From: Collinsella aerofaciens | GTDB taxonomy: Bacteria > Actinomycetota > Coriobacteriia > Coriobacteriales > Coriobacteriaceae | Reading direction: 5' to 3' | Assembly (NCBI RefSeq): GCF_028206995.1 | Contig: NZ_JAQLFL010000001.1 | Location: 186,001-250,000 of the forward strand | Length of the DNA: 64,000 nt | Part shown: positions 16,142 through 24,142 of the stretch, piece after piece | How the letters are laid out: each line of letters opens with the position of its first letter | Numbering within the stretch: position 1 is the stretch's first letter | Translations under genes and position numbers: made by a program | Notes under the pieces: model-generated | What the model was told of the DNA's origin: nothing | Databases searched by the model: none | What the model saw: only the letters and a program-made list of their open reading frames with translations

Positions 16142-17341
16142 CTAGAGCTTGTGGTGGCGCTCTTCTTTGTGCTCCTCGGCTGCCTGCTCCTCCTGCTTAA
16201 AAGCGGGGTCGTCGGGGGTGACCAGCTCGTCCTCGTGCGTGCGCTTGTTGTAATGGTGGCGCAGCACGGGTTCAAACAGGTGCAGGTGCTTGGCGAAGGC
16301 AGCCGAGCCAATGGCGAGCACGGTAAAGATGAGCACGCGCATGGGCACCTCGACCTGGTTAATCGCGGCGGCGCCGGCCGAAAGCATGATGCACCAGGCA
16401 TAGATGAGCAGCACGGCCTGTTTTTGGTTGTAGCCTTCTTGGATCAGGCGGTGGTGGATGTGGCCCTTGTCGGCCTGCCCGATGCTAATGTGGGCGCGCT
16501 TGCGGCGCACAATGGCGCTAAACGTGTCGATGATGGGCACGCCGGCAACGATGAGCGGGATGATAAGCGAGGTGAGCGCGGCGGTGCGGCTCACGTTGAG
16601 CAGCGAGATGGAGCCCAGCGCAAAGCCCAGAAGCAGCGACCCCGAGTCGCCCAAGAAGATGCTTGCGGGGTTGAAGTTGTAGCGCAAAAAGGCCAGACAG
16701 GCGCCAAAGAGCGCAATGGAGAGCGCGGCGGCGTCGATGCGGCCCGAGAGAACGGCCATCGAAAACATGGTGAACGACGCGATGCCGCAGATGCCCGTGG
16801 CCAAGCCGTCGAGGCCGTCGATGAGGTTAATGATGTTGGTGAATGCCACCAGATAGATCACGGTGATGGGGTAGGCGAGCCATCCGAGCATGATCTCGCC
16901 GGGGGCAAACGGGTTGACGATGACGCCGATTTTTAGGCCGCCCATGCAGGCGATAAGCGCGGCGAGGACCTGTCCGGCCAGCTTTTGCTTGGGCGTGAGC
17001 TGGAAGACGTCGTCGATAGCGCCGGTCGCAAAGATGACGGTAAAGGAGAGCGCCAGCATGGGATAGCTAATGTGAAGGCGCGGGTGCGGTACCAGGACGG
17101 GTGGCCAGCCTAGGTACCAGGTGCCTAGGATTTGCACAATGCAGGCAACGACCAGGCCCAAAAACACCGCCGTTCCGCCCAAACGCGGGATGGGCTTGGT
17201 GTTGATGCGGCGCTTAGAAGGATAGTCGACGGCATCGAGCTTAATTGCCAAGCGCTTGACCAGGGGCACCGCGAGGAAGGTCGTGATAAAAGCCGCCGCT
17301 GCCACGCATAGGTACGGTATGTAGCTCGGGGATGAAGCCAT
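16142..17341 (-). CDS. undecaprenyl-phosphate sugar-1-phosphate transferase (WecA/TagO/MraY family)
   Basis: A 399-residue integral membrane enzyme that moves a HexNAc-1-phosphate onto undecaprenyl phosphate to start a cell-wall polymer. About ten hydrophobic helices; family motifs are PIPRLGGTAVFLG (near 51), DDVFQLTPKQKL (near 107; catalytic Asp pair), NIINLIDGLDGLATG (near 164) and FLGDSGSLLLGFALG. A basic histidine-rich loop KGHIHHRLIQEG near 310 matches WecA/TagO rather than MraY. The last 60 residues are a charged tail (EEQAAEEHKEERHHK). ATG 17341 was chosen over an upstream in-frame TTG; neither has a strong ribosome site. Confidence 0.85.
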   Translation of the reverse strand: MASSPSYIPYLCVAAAAFITTFLAVPLVKRLAIKLDAVDYPSKRRINTKPIPRLGGTAVFLGLVVACIVQILGTWYLGWPPVLVPHPRLHISYPMLALSFTVIFATGAIDDVFQLTPKQKLAGQVLAALIACMGGLKIGVIVNPFAPGEIMLGWLAYPITVIYLVAFTNIINLIDGLDGLATGICGIASFTMFSMAVLSGRIDAAALSIALFGACLAFLRYNFNPASIFLGDSGSLLLGFALGSISLLNVSRTAALTSLIIPLIVAGVPIIDTFSAIVRRKRAHISIGQADKGHIHHRLIQEGYNQKQAVLLIYAWCIMLSAGAAAINQVEVPMRVLIFTVLAIGSAAFAKHLHLFEPVLRHHYNKRTHEDELVTPDDPAFKQEEQAAEEHKEERHHKL

Positions 17342-17866
17342 GAATCTAAAAACCGCCAAGCGTCGAAGGAAAAGGTCAGAAGAACGCCATGCGCAAAGGG
17401 CATAGCCGAACCATAATACTCGACCAAGGGGGGTGCATGTAATTGCACGCAGCGATAATCACGCGCTTACCAGATATTGGGATGTTGCCGATGGCTTGTC
17501 GGGATGCCGGCGGGGATCCATATGGACTGTATGGTGATTTTCGGCAAAAGAAAACCACCCCCCACGTTACGAAAATGAACCCACCTAAAACAGGTGGGTG
17601 CCCTCATCGACTGTTCCAGCGTCCTTAACAACGAAGGATACCTGTACTAGGTACGACTGTGTGGGCTCCCTAAATAAACGCGACGGTTCACCCAGTTGCT
17701 CCGCGGGGGGCGGAATACCTACATCATAAAGCGGCACTTTATCGATTCCAGTCTTGACATTACAAAAATCGTGTCGGACGATTACGGCGCCTTAGGGACG
17801 GAGCCGTCTACGCGGTCTGGCCCTTTACGTTTGAGCTGCTGAATCGTTGTTTTGGAGCATGTTTTT
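17342..17866. other. intergenic region holding the candidate 6S RNA
   Basis: A 525-bp gap between the divergent WecA-like and PflX-like genes. Positions 17553-17717 hold the candidate 6S RNA (minus). A TTGACA at 17753-17758 on the plus strand may be the -35 of the radical SAM gene, although no good -10 follows. The 17342-17550 part shows nothing recognisable. Confidence 0.5.
17553..17717 (-). ncRNA. ssrS: candidate 6S RNA
   Basis: On the minus strand an RNA of about 165 bases is closed by an 11-bp stem, CCGCCCCCCGC (17713-17703) with GTGGGGGGTGG (17565-17555), allowing two G-U pairs, and then runs into TTTTCTTTT. A -10 box TATGAT (17728-17723) places the start about 7 bases downstream, right at the stem. 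Near the 3' side is a hairpin ACCCACCT/AGGTGGGT preceded by GGGC and followed by TCA, a feature I recall from 6S RNAs of Gram-positive bacteria, opposite an open central region. 6S RNA would bind RNA polymerase holoenzyme. The family call rests on shape, length and that local motif. Confidence 0.55.
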
Positions 17867-18805
17867 ATGCCGACGTCGTTGACCGAACTTTTTTCGCCCG
17901 CCTGCCATTTGTGTCCGCGCCGTTGCGGTGCGGCGCGCGATGAGGGCGCGCGCGGCGTATGCGGTGCTAACGACACGCTCAGGGTGGCCCGCGCGGCGCT
18001 TCATATGTGGGAGGAGCCGCCTATCTCGGGCGAGGCCGGTTCGGGCACGATCTTCTTTAGCGGTTGCTCGCTTAAATGTATCTACTGCCAGAACCACGAG
18101 ATCTCGACCGGCAATTTTGGCCTTGAGATTTCGTCTGAGCGTCTGGTCGAGATTATGCTGGAACTGCAGGACCAGGGTGCCAACAACATCAATTTGGTGA
18201 CGGCGACGCACTATGCGCACCTGTTGCCTGCCGCGATTGCCGCGGCACGGGCGCGCGGGCTGGTCATCCCGATCGTCTACAACACGAGTGGTTACGAGCG
18301 TGCGAGTGCCGTGGCGGCGCTGGGCGACCTGGTCGATGTGTGGCTCACCGACTTTAAATATGCCGATGCCGGGCTTGCGCAGTCGCTTTCTCATATTAAG
18401 GACTACCCGCGCGTGGCCGTGTCGGGTCTGGCCCAGATGGCGCGCGAGATCGATCGCCGCGGGGGAGAGTTGGTGGACGAGGACGGACTTATGAAGCGCG
18501 GTATGATCGTGCGCCACCTGGTGCTTCCGGGGCATGCGGACGATTCGTGTCGCGTACTGGACCTAGTGTGGCAGACGGTGGGCGATGTACCGATCTCGGT
18601 CATGAACCAGTACACGCCCAATGCGCTTATGCGCGAGCAGGGCAGCGACTTGGCACGCGCCGTGACGCGCGAGGAGTACGAGCAGGTGCTCGACCATGCC
18701 GACGACCTGGGCTTTACGACGATGTTCTGGCAAGAGGGCGGCGCGGTAGACGAGAGCTTCACCCCGGTCTTCGACACCACCGGCGTCCTCACCAGCGCAA
18801 AGTAG
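17867..18805 (+). CDS. PflX-like radical SAM protein (COG1313 type)
   Basis: A 312-residue iron-sulfur protein. An N-terminal cysteine set CHLCPRRCGAARDE...GVCG (residues 13-33) precedes the radical SAM cluster motif CSLKCIYC (near residue 67, CX3CX2C), then QNHEIS, as in PflX and relatives of pyruvate formate-lyase activase. It would generate a 5'-deoxyadenosyl radical; the partner is unknown and no glycyl-radical enzyme is adjacent. ATG 17867 is preceded by TTGGAG. The gene ends 13 bases before a GGGACG repeat. Confidence 0.8.
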   Translation: MPTSLTELFSPACHLCPRRCGAARDEGARGVCGANDTLRVARAALHMWEEPPISGEAGSGTIFFSGCSLKCIYCQNHEISTGNFGLEISSERLVEIMLELQDQGANNINLVTATHYAHLLPAAIAAARARGLVIPIVYNTSGYERASAVAALGDLVDVWLTDFKYADAGLAQSLSHIKDYPRVAVSGLAQMAREIDRRGGELVDEDGLMKRGMIVRHLVLPGHADDSCRVLDLVWQTVGDVPISVMNQYTPNALMREQGSDLARAVTREEYEQVLDHADDLGFTTMFWQEGGAVDESFTPVFDTTGVLTSAK

Positions 18806-18818
18806 GGCGTTCGTCGAT

Positions 18819-18849
18819 GATTTTTCTGGGACGGGGATTAAATAATCAT
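18819..18849. repeat. empty-site copy of the GGGACGGGG repeat
   Basis: 31 bases identical to the sequence obtained by joining 4548-4574 with 6119-6122, that is, the IS target before insertion. It contains one copy of TTAAATAA. It lies 13 bases downstream of the PflX-like gene. Confidence 0.85.
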
Positions 18850-18915
18850 CGAGAGGATCGCCTGTCCGAAAAGTTGTCAAAATACCCGCGCCCCAAAAAG
18901 ACTGGTTATTGGGCG

Positions 18916-18943
18916 TTGACAGTTGGCGAGCCGTAGGTAAAAT
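18916..18943 (+). promoter_or_regulatory. promoter of tRNA-Ala
   Basis: TTGACA (18916-18921), a 16-base spacer and TAAAAT (18938-18943), 14 bases before the tRNA. Confidence 0.75.
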
Positions 18944-18956
18944 ATCAACTTGTCCT

Positions 18957-19029
18957 GGGGACGTAGCTCAGTTGGGAGAGCGCTGCCGTCGCATGGCAGA
19001 GGCCGAGGGTTCGACTCCCTTCGTCTCCA
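18957..19029 (+). tRNA. tRNA-Ala (anticodon CGC)
   Basis: Full cloverleaf of 73 bases: acceptor GGGGACG with CGTCTCC, D arm GCTC...GAGC, anticodon stem CTGCC/GGCAG with loop GTCGCAT (CGC at the anticodon), T arm GAGGG TTCGACT CCCTT. CCA is not fully encoded. Confidence 0.95.
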
Positions 19030-19044
19030 CCCTTGGATTTGATA

Positions 19045-19075
19045 AGCCGCTGACATTGTGTCGGCGGCTTTTTTT
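19045..19075 (+). terminator. terminator behind tRNA-Ala
   Basis: AGCCGCTGACA pairs with TGTCGGCGGCT, followed by seven T. It lies between the tRNA and the next gene, whose ribosome site AAAGAAAGGG follows at once, so read-through from the tRNA promoter could feed that gene. Confidence 0.85.
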
Positions 19076-19093
19076 AAAAGAAAGGGCTGTACC

Positions 19094-19552
19094 ATGGCCG
19101 AGCTTGAGTCCCAACCATTGTCCGACGAGGAGCGCGCTGAGTTGGAAGAGCTCCGCGCCGAGAAGGCCCGCCGCGAGGCTCGTGAAGAGGCCCGTCGCGA
19201 GCGTGAGGAGCTGGCTGTCCTGCGTGCCGAGCGTGCGAAGGCCGAGGAGATCGCCGCGAACGCCGCATCCGCATCGGCGCCCGCGCCCGCACCCAAGCCC
19301 GCTGCTGCGAAGCCTGCACCTGCCGCGCCCAAACCTCAGCCTAAAAAGGCCGCTCGTCCCAAGTCCGTCGAGCCTAAGCCGAGTCGTGACGAGATGACCT
19401 TTGCCCAGCGCATGGTTACCTCCAAGGAGCCTACGGGCGAGAACGAGATCCCTGGCATGGCGCCGGCTCAAAAAATCATCATTGTCCTTGCCCTCATCGC
19501 GTTTGTTATCTTTATGGGCTACACGATCCTGACCAGCATGGGCCTGCTCTAA
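19094..19552 (+). CDS. tail-anchored coiled-coil membrane protein, unknown function
   Basis: A 152-residue protein in three parts: a highly charged helix (residues 8-58, repeated Glu/Arg such as RREAREEARREREELAVLRAERAKAEE, likely coiled coil), an Ala/Pro/Lys spacer (60-100), and a conserved-looking EMTFAQRMVTSKEPTGENEIPGMAPAQ followed by one hydrophobic segment (KIIIVLALIAFVIFMGYTILTS) at the very C-terminus. The topology is soluble domain inside, C-terminal anchor. I do not recognise the family. ATG 19094 is the only well-placed start. It sits between tRNA-Ala and pncB. Confidence 0.7.
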   Translation: MAELESQPLSDEERAELEELRAEKARREAREEARREREELAVLRAERAKAEEIAANAASASAPAPAPKPAAAKPAPAAPKPQPKKAARPKSVEPKPSRDEMTFAQRMVTSKEPTGENEIPGMAPAQKIIIVLALIAFVIFMGYTILTSMGLL

Positions 19553-19636
19553 CCGATTTGCATCGGGCGTCATGTCCGCATGCTCTGCTCTCGTCCAACC
19601 CTCAAATTCTGCACCACACATCCGAAAGGTCGCCCC

Positions 19637-21142
19637 ATGGCTTTGACCGACATCTCTCATCCCACCGACATCGCAATGCTCACCGATCTGTACGAGCTCA
19701 CTATGGCCCAGGGCCTGTGGGAGAGCGGCAAGGCCAATGAGCAGGGTTGTTTTACCGCGTTTTACCGCGACCATCCCTTTGGCAGCGCCTATGCCGTCAT
19801 GTGCGGCACCGCCGAGCTGCCCGAGCTGGTCGAGAATCTGCGTTTTACGCCCGAGGACATCGACTACCTCGCCTCGCTCCAGGCCCCTGCTGGCGGTGCG
19901 ATGTTCAAGTCTGGATTCCTCGACTACCTGCGCGATTTTCGTGCGCATGTAAACATCGACGCCGTGCCCGAGGGCGAGCTCGTCTTTCCGCGCGAGCCCA
20001 TGGTGCGCGTCACCGGCCCCGCGCTGGAGTGCCAGCTGCTCGAGACGGCGCTGCTCAACATCGTCGGGTTCCAGACGCTTGTCGCCACCAAGACGGCGCG
20101 CGTGGTGCTCGCCGCCGACGGTCGCCCCGTGGCGGAGTTTGGCCTGCGCCGAGCCCAGGGTCCCGATGGCGGCCTGGCCGTTGCGCGCGCGAGCTACGTT
20201 GCCGGCTGCTCCTCTACGTCCAATGTGCTCGCCGGCCGCCGCTACGGTATTCCCGTCTTTGGCACGCATGCTCACAGCTGGGTGATGAGCTTCGATTCCG
20301 AGCTCGAGGCCTTCCGTGCCTTTGCCAAATCGAGCCCCAAGAACTGCACGCTGCTCATCGACACCTATGACGTGCGCGAGGGCTGTGAACATGCCATTAC
20401 GGTTGCCAAGGAGATGGAAGCGGTGGGCGAGCGCTTGTCGGCCATTCGCATTGACTCCGGCGACCTCGCCAAGCTCTCCAAGTATGTTCGCGGCCGTTTT
20501 GATGCCGAGGGCCTGCCCTATGTGGGGATCTCGGTTTCTAACGATCTGGATGAGTACACGATTCAGTCGCTGCTCGACCAGGGCGCGCCCATCGACAGCT
20601 TTGGCGTGGGTACCAAGCTTGCGACCTGCTATGACCAGCCGGCGCTGGGCGGCGTGTACAAGCTTTCCGCCCGCCGTGCGAGCGAGGCAGATCCATGGAC
20701 GCCGGTGGTCAAGCTCTCCGAGCAGCCCTACAAGCGCACGATCCCGGGTGTGCAACGCGTGCGCCGTTATTACGACGGCTTTGGCGGCCCGGTCTGCGAC
20801 ATGATCTACGACGAGGACCATCTGGCGGGGGAGGGCGCCGCGCGCGGCAATACCCTCGTGGCCGTGAATGATGCCGCCTTGGTGACCGACGTGTCCGAAC
20901 TTGAGTATCGCGAGCTGCTGGTGCCGATCGTGCGCGATGGCAGTGCGGTGGCTCCGCGTGAGAGCATCCAGGACGCGCGCGAGCGCTGTGCTTGGGCGCT
21001 CGATCATCTGGACGCAGCTTTCAAGCGCTTCCTGTACCCGCAGACCTATGTGGTGGGCATGGAGCAGGGCCTGGCTCAGGTGCGCGACGAGCTCGTGCGC
21101 AAGAACATGGCCGCGGCTTCTGCCTTTCCCTGGGCTCACTAA
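19637..21142 (+). CDS. pncB: nicotinate phosphoribosyltransferase
   Basis: A 501-residue enzyme of NAD salvage joining nicotinate and PRPP to nicotinate mononucleotide. It starts MALTDISHPTDIAMLTDLYELTMAQG, typical of the family, and has the FGLRRAQGPDGGLAVARASYVAGCSSTSNV active-site region (near residue 172) and GTHAHSWVMSF, including the autophosphorylated-type histidine. RIDSGDLAKLS and GVGTKLATCYDQPALGGVYKL are also diagnostic. ATG 19637 follows GAAAGGT. The gap to proB is 79 bases with no clear terminator, so the two may be transcribed together. Confidence 0.93.
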   Translation: MALTDISHPTDIAMLTDLYELTMAQGLWESGKANEQGCFTAFYRDHPFGSAYAVMCGTAELPELVENLRFTPEDIDYLASLQAPAGGAMFKSGFLDYLRDFRAHVNIDAVPEGELVFPREPMVRVTGPALECQLLETALLNIVGFQTLVATKTARVVLAADGRPVAEFGLRRAQGPDGGLAVARASYVAGCSSTSNVLAGRRYGIPVFGTHAHSWVMSFDSELEAFRAFAKSSPKNCTLLIDTYDVREGCEHAITVAKEMEAVGERLSAIRIDSGDLAKLSKYVRGRFDAEGLPYVGISVSNDLDEYTIQSLLDQGAPIDSFGVGTKLATCYDQPALGGVYKLSARRASEADPWTPVVKLSEQPYKRTIPGVQRVRRYYDGFGGPVCDMIYDEDHLAGEGAARGNTLVAVNDAALVTDVSELEYRELLVPIVRDGSAVAPRESIQDARERCAWALDHLDAAFKRFLYPQTYVVGMEQGLAQVRDELVRKNMAAASAFPWAH

Positions 21143-21221
21143 TTCCTTGGGCGGTAGGGGCGAGTCACGCTCCCTTGGCCGCCAGCTCGGCCGTTCGCTG
21201 AACAGTTGATTGGTTTGACGT

Positions 21222-22349
21222 ATGACGACTTCTTATAAAACGATGGTGGTAAAGATCGGTTCGTCCACGGTGGTGGGCGCCGATGGCAAGGTCAACCGCG
21301 CCTTTATCGGCGGACTTGCCGATCAAGCCGCAGCGCTGCGCAAGCTCGGCTGGCGTCTGGTCGTGGTGAGCTCGGGCGCTATTGCCTGTGGCTATCCCGT
21401 GTTGGGCTTCGACCGCAAGCCGGTCGGCGACCTTCCGAGCCTGCAGGCCTGCGCCTCGGCTGGTCAGTGCATCATCTCGTCGGCCTACGACGAGGAGTTC
21501 CATGCGCGCGACCTGCTCACCTCACTCGTACTGCTCACGCGCCACGACACGGCCCGCCGCACGTCCTACCTGCACGCACGCGACGCCCTGCTGCGCCTGG
21601 TGGAGCTGGGCGTGGTGCCGGTCGTCAACGAGAACGATACCGTCACCGTCGACGAGATCAAGTTTGGCGACAACGACACGCTGGCGGCGCTTGTGAGCTG
21701 CCTGGTTTCTGCCGATCTGTGCGTGACGCTCTCGGACATCGATGGCCTCTATACCGCCAATCCGCACGAGGACCCCACGGCCGAGTTTGTTCCTGTCGTG
21801 CATAAGATCGATGCCAAGATTATTGCCTCGGCGGGTGATTCTTCCACATCGGTGGGCACGGGCGGCATGATTACCAAGATCCGCGCGAGCCGCATCCTGA
21901 TGACGGCGGGCATTCAGAGCGTGATTTGCTCGGGCGAGGAGCCCGATGCGCTCGTGCGCCTCGCCCGCGGCGAGAGCGTGGGCACGCTGTTCGATCCGCC
22001 GGCGGAGCGTCTGGACATCGCACCCCGCAAGCTGTGGATCGCACTGGGCGACAAGGCGCATGGCTCGGTGACGGTCGATGATGGTGCTGCGAAGGCGCTG
22101 GTCAGCCGTGGCTCTTCCCTGCTTGCGGTGGGTATTCGCGAGGTCGATGGCCAGTTTGCCGAGGGCGATGTGCTCGACGTGTGCGACCCGAGCGGTATGG
22201 TTGTCGCCCGCGGTATCGCCGAGGCCGATTCGGACGTGCTGGAACTTGCTGCCGGTCGCCGCCAGGACCAGATCGCCAGCAACCGCCTGCTGGCAGACCT
22301 GGCCGAGAAGCCGGCGATCCATCGAGATAATTTGATCGTCTTCGCCTAA
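21222..22349 (+). CDS. proB: glutamate 5-kinase with PUA domain
   Basis: A 375-residue kinase, first step of proline synthesis. The amino-acid-kinase domain (1-255) has VVKIGSSTVV, VVSSGAIACGY, PVVNENDTVTVDEIKFGDNDTLAALV and GTGGMITKIRASRILM; the C-terminal 100 residues form the PUA domain (LWIALGDKAHGSVTVDDGAAKALVSRGSSLLAVGI). Feedback inhibition by proline is usual for this form. It is followed by a strong terminator rather than by proA, which lies 1.8 kb further with an opposing gene between. Confidence 0.95.
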   Translation: MTTSYKTMVVKIGSSTVVGADGKVNRAFIGGLADQAAALRKLGWRLVVVSSGAIACGYPVLGFDRKPVGDLPSLQACASAGQCIISSAYDEEFHARDLLTSLVLLTRHDTARRTSYLHARDALLRLVELGVVPVVNENDTVTVDEIKFGDNDTLAALVSCLVSADLCVTLSDIDGLYTANPHEDPTAEFVPVVHKIDAKIIASAGDSSTSVGTGGMITKIRASRILMTAGIQSVICSGEEPDALVRLARGESVGTLFDPPAERLDIAPRKLWIALGDKAHGSVTVDDGAAKALVSRGSSLLAVGIREVDGQFAEGDVLDVCDPSGMVVARGIAEADSDVLELAAGRRQDQIASNRLLADLAEKPAIHRDNLIVFA

Positions 22350-22392
22350 CGGGTCGACGCTGCGCGCCGCCCAGAGCGACAATTTGTCATTC

Positions 22393-22434
22393 AAAAGGTG
22401 AGGCATGACCATCAGGTCTATGCCTCACCTTTTT
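22393..22434 (+). terminator. proB terminator
   Basis: AAAGGTGAGGCAT and ATGCCTCACCTTT form a 13-bp perfect stem with further inner pairing (GACC/GGTC); T run at the end. A-rich on the other side, so it may act in both directions. Confidence 0.9.
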
Positions 22435-22567
22435 CATGCCAACTTGTTCGCTCTGGGCGGCGCTCGCTTCTTTTGTTCGACCTACGATTTACAGCCACTC
22501 GCTTAGGGGCGTTTTCGCTTTCCGTCCTCTACCTGCGGCATTGTCGTTGTCGGCACTTATCCGTCAC

Positions 22568-22610
22568 TTGGGGACGTTCCTTATGTGCCGGCACTTTGGG
22601 ACACTCCTTT
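22568..22610. repeat. GGGGAC repeat pair behind the S33 peptidase gene
   Basis: GGGGACGTTCC ... GTGCCGGCAC (palindrome) ... TTTGGGACACTCCTTT, adjacent to the peptidase stop codon. It shares both halves with the cluster at 9665-9776. Confidence 0.55.
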
Positions 22611-22611
22611 G

Positions 22612-24030
22612 CTAGAAGATCTGGCGCAGGTCTCCGCGGTTGAGGGCTTCGTCGAAGAGGTGCTTGAATACCACGCTGCCGTGCAGGCCGTCGTGCTCGA
22701 ACTCGTTGGTCACCCAGGCATGCGAGTTGCCCACGCGGCTGAGCGCATCAAGCTGCAGGCCCGAATCCACGTACATGTCGTCGAAATACACCGCGGCCTG
22801 CAGGGGCACCTCGTTGCACGCCAGTCGCTGCGGGTCGTAGATCTTGTCCCAGCTGGTGTCTTCCATCAGCAGGTCCATGGCGGGCTTGAAAGGCTTGAGC
22901 TCGGGCATCTGCTCGAACATCCACGGGAACATGGCCTCGCCGGTAAACATGAGCGGGCGCGCGAGTGTGTCGAACTCGGCACGATGGGCCTTCTCCTCTG
23001 CTGCGGCCCAGCGAATGGGCATGGTGTCGCCGTCGGCGTAGATAAACTCCTGCAGTGTCCAGTACAGCGGGTTCGTGCGTGTGTTGGTGCGCTCGAAGGC
23101 GCGCATCAAAAAGCTGTCGGATACCGAGGAGCCGCAGCTCAGCGTACCGTCGCCAGTAACAAAAGCGTGATCGATAGTCCAATGCATGCGCTCAAAGCTC
23201 GGCTTCATGCCAAAGTCGCTGCCCATGAGCTGTAGGCGCTCGACCGTCATCGGCGAGCCGTCGGGCAGCACGGGCTTCTGAGCCTCGAGCGCATCGGCCA
23301 GGGCTGCCACGCGCTCGACGTCAGCGGGATAGCGGTCATAATACTGCTGCGTCTTGGCGGCCATGCGCGGGAAGGTGTGCGCGTAGACCTCGCTTGCGCT
23401 CGCCGGTACGTGGGGGATGCCGCCGCAGGTAAAGCTCGCCGCCACGCCCTCGGGGAAGAGCGACAGGTAGCTCAGCGTCAAAAAACCGCCGTAGCTTTGG
23501 CCGAGCGTGACCCACGGCTTGCCGCCAAAGCCCACTAGGCGCAGGTACTCAAAATCGCGCACGATGGAGCTGGCGAGGTGGCGCTTGAGGAAGTCCGCCT
23601 GCGAGCGTGCTGTATCGGCGCCGGCGGCCGTTGCGCGATCACCCAGTGCCTTGATCGTGCGTCCGTCCACGCAGCTACTGCGTCCGGTGCCGCGCTGGTC
23701 GGGAAGGACCACGCGGAAGTGCTTGACGGCCTCCTTGATCCAGCCGTCGCTTGTGGGCGACAGCGGACGTGGGCTCTCGCCGCCGGGGCCGCCCTGCAAA
23801 AACAGGAGCAGCGGCAGATCGTCGTTGATGCGGTCGGGCGCGCTAACCACGCGGTAGAAGAGCTTGATGCTCTCGGGCGCGCCGGCGATGGGTGCCGGCA
23901 TGGCGCCGCGGCGCATGGTACTGCCGACGGCCAGGAGCATCGGCTCCAGGCCGCGCCAGTCAAGGGGGACGTCGATGCTGTGGTCCTCGACGTAAAGGCC
24001 GGGGACGTGGTACGAAGTGATGAGGGCCAT
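22612..24030 (-). CDS. S33-family alpha/beta-hydrolase, probable proline iminopeptidase
   Basis: A 472-residue alpha/beta hydrolase. The oxyanion-hole motif LLFLQGGPGGESPRP (near residue 75), LPDQRGTGRSS (near 110) and the nucleophile elbow GQSYGG (Ser near 179) are intact and typical of the proline iminopeptidase/tripeptidyl-peptidase S33 group. A His in DGLHGSVVF near the C-terminus is a likely member of the triad. No signal peptide, so cytosolic. It would free N-terminal proline from peptides, and it lies between proB and proA on the opposite strand. ATG 24030 drops an upstream extension with no coding character. Confidence 0.8.
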   Translation of the reverse strand: MALITSYHVPGLYVEDHSIDVPLDWRGLEPMLLAVGSTMRRGAMPAPIAGAPESIKLFYRVVSAPDRINDDLPLLLFLQGGPGGESPRPLSPTSDGWIKEAVKHFRVVLPDQRGTGRSSCVDGRTIKALGDRATAAGADTARSQADFLKRHLASSIVRDFEYLRLVGFGGKPWVTLGQSYGGFLTLSYLSLFPEGVAASFTCGGIPHVPASASEVYAHTFPRMAAKTQQYYDRYPADVERVAALADALEAQKPVLPDGSPMTVERLQLMGSDFGMKPSFERMHWTIDHAFVTGDGTLSCGSSVSDSFLMRAFERTNTRTNPLYWTLQEFIYADGDTMPIRWAAAEEKAHRAEFDTLARPLMFTGEAMFPWMFEQMPELKPFKPAMDLLMEDTSWDKIYDPQRLACNEVPLQAAVYFDDMYVDSGLQLDALSRVGNSHAWVTNEFEHDGLHGSVVFKHLFDEALNRGDLRQIF

Positions 24031-24142
24031 GTGAGTCTTCCGTTCGTTGCGGTGTTTCGGGTTGACCAATTCTACCGCCGCGGGCGAGGCCATGCGCAAA
24101 TCGGCTACCATGGTTGCAAACTTCTAGGAGAAAGGGCCGCCC

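Larger units (their letters stand above)
22350..22611. other. intergenic region, proB to S33 peptidase
   Basis: Contains the proB terminator (22393-22434) and a GGGGAC repeat pair at 22568-22610. The rest shows nothing recognisable. Confidence 0.5.
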
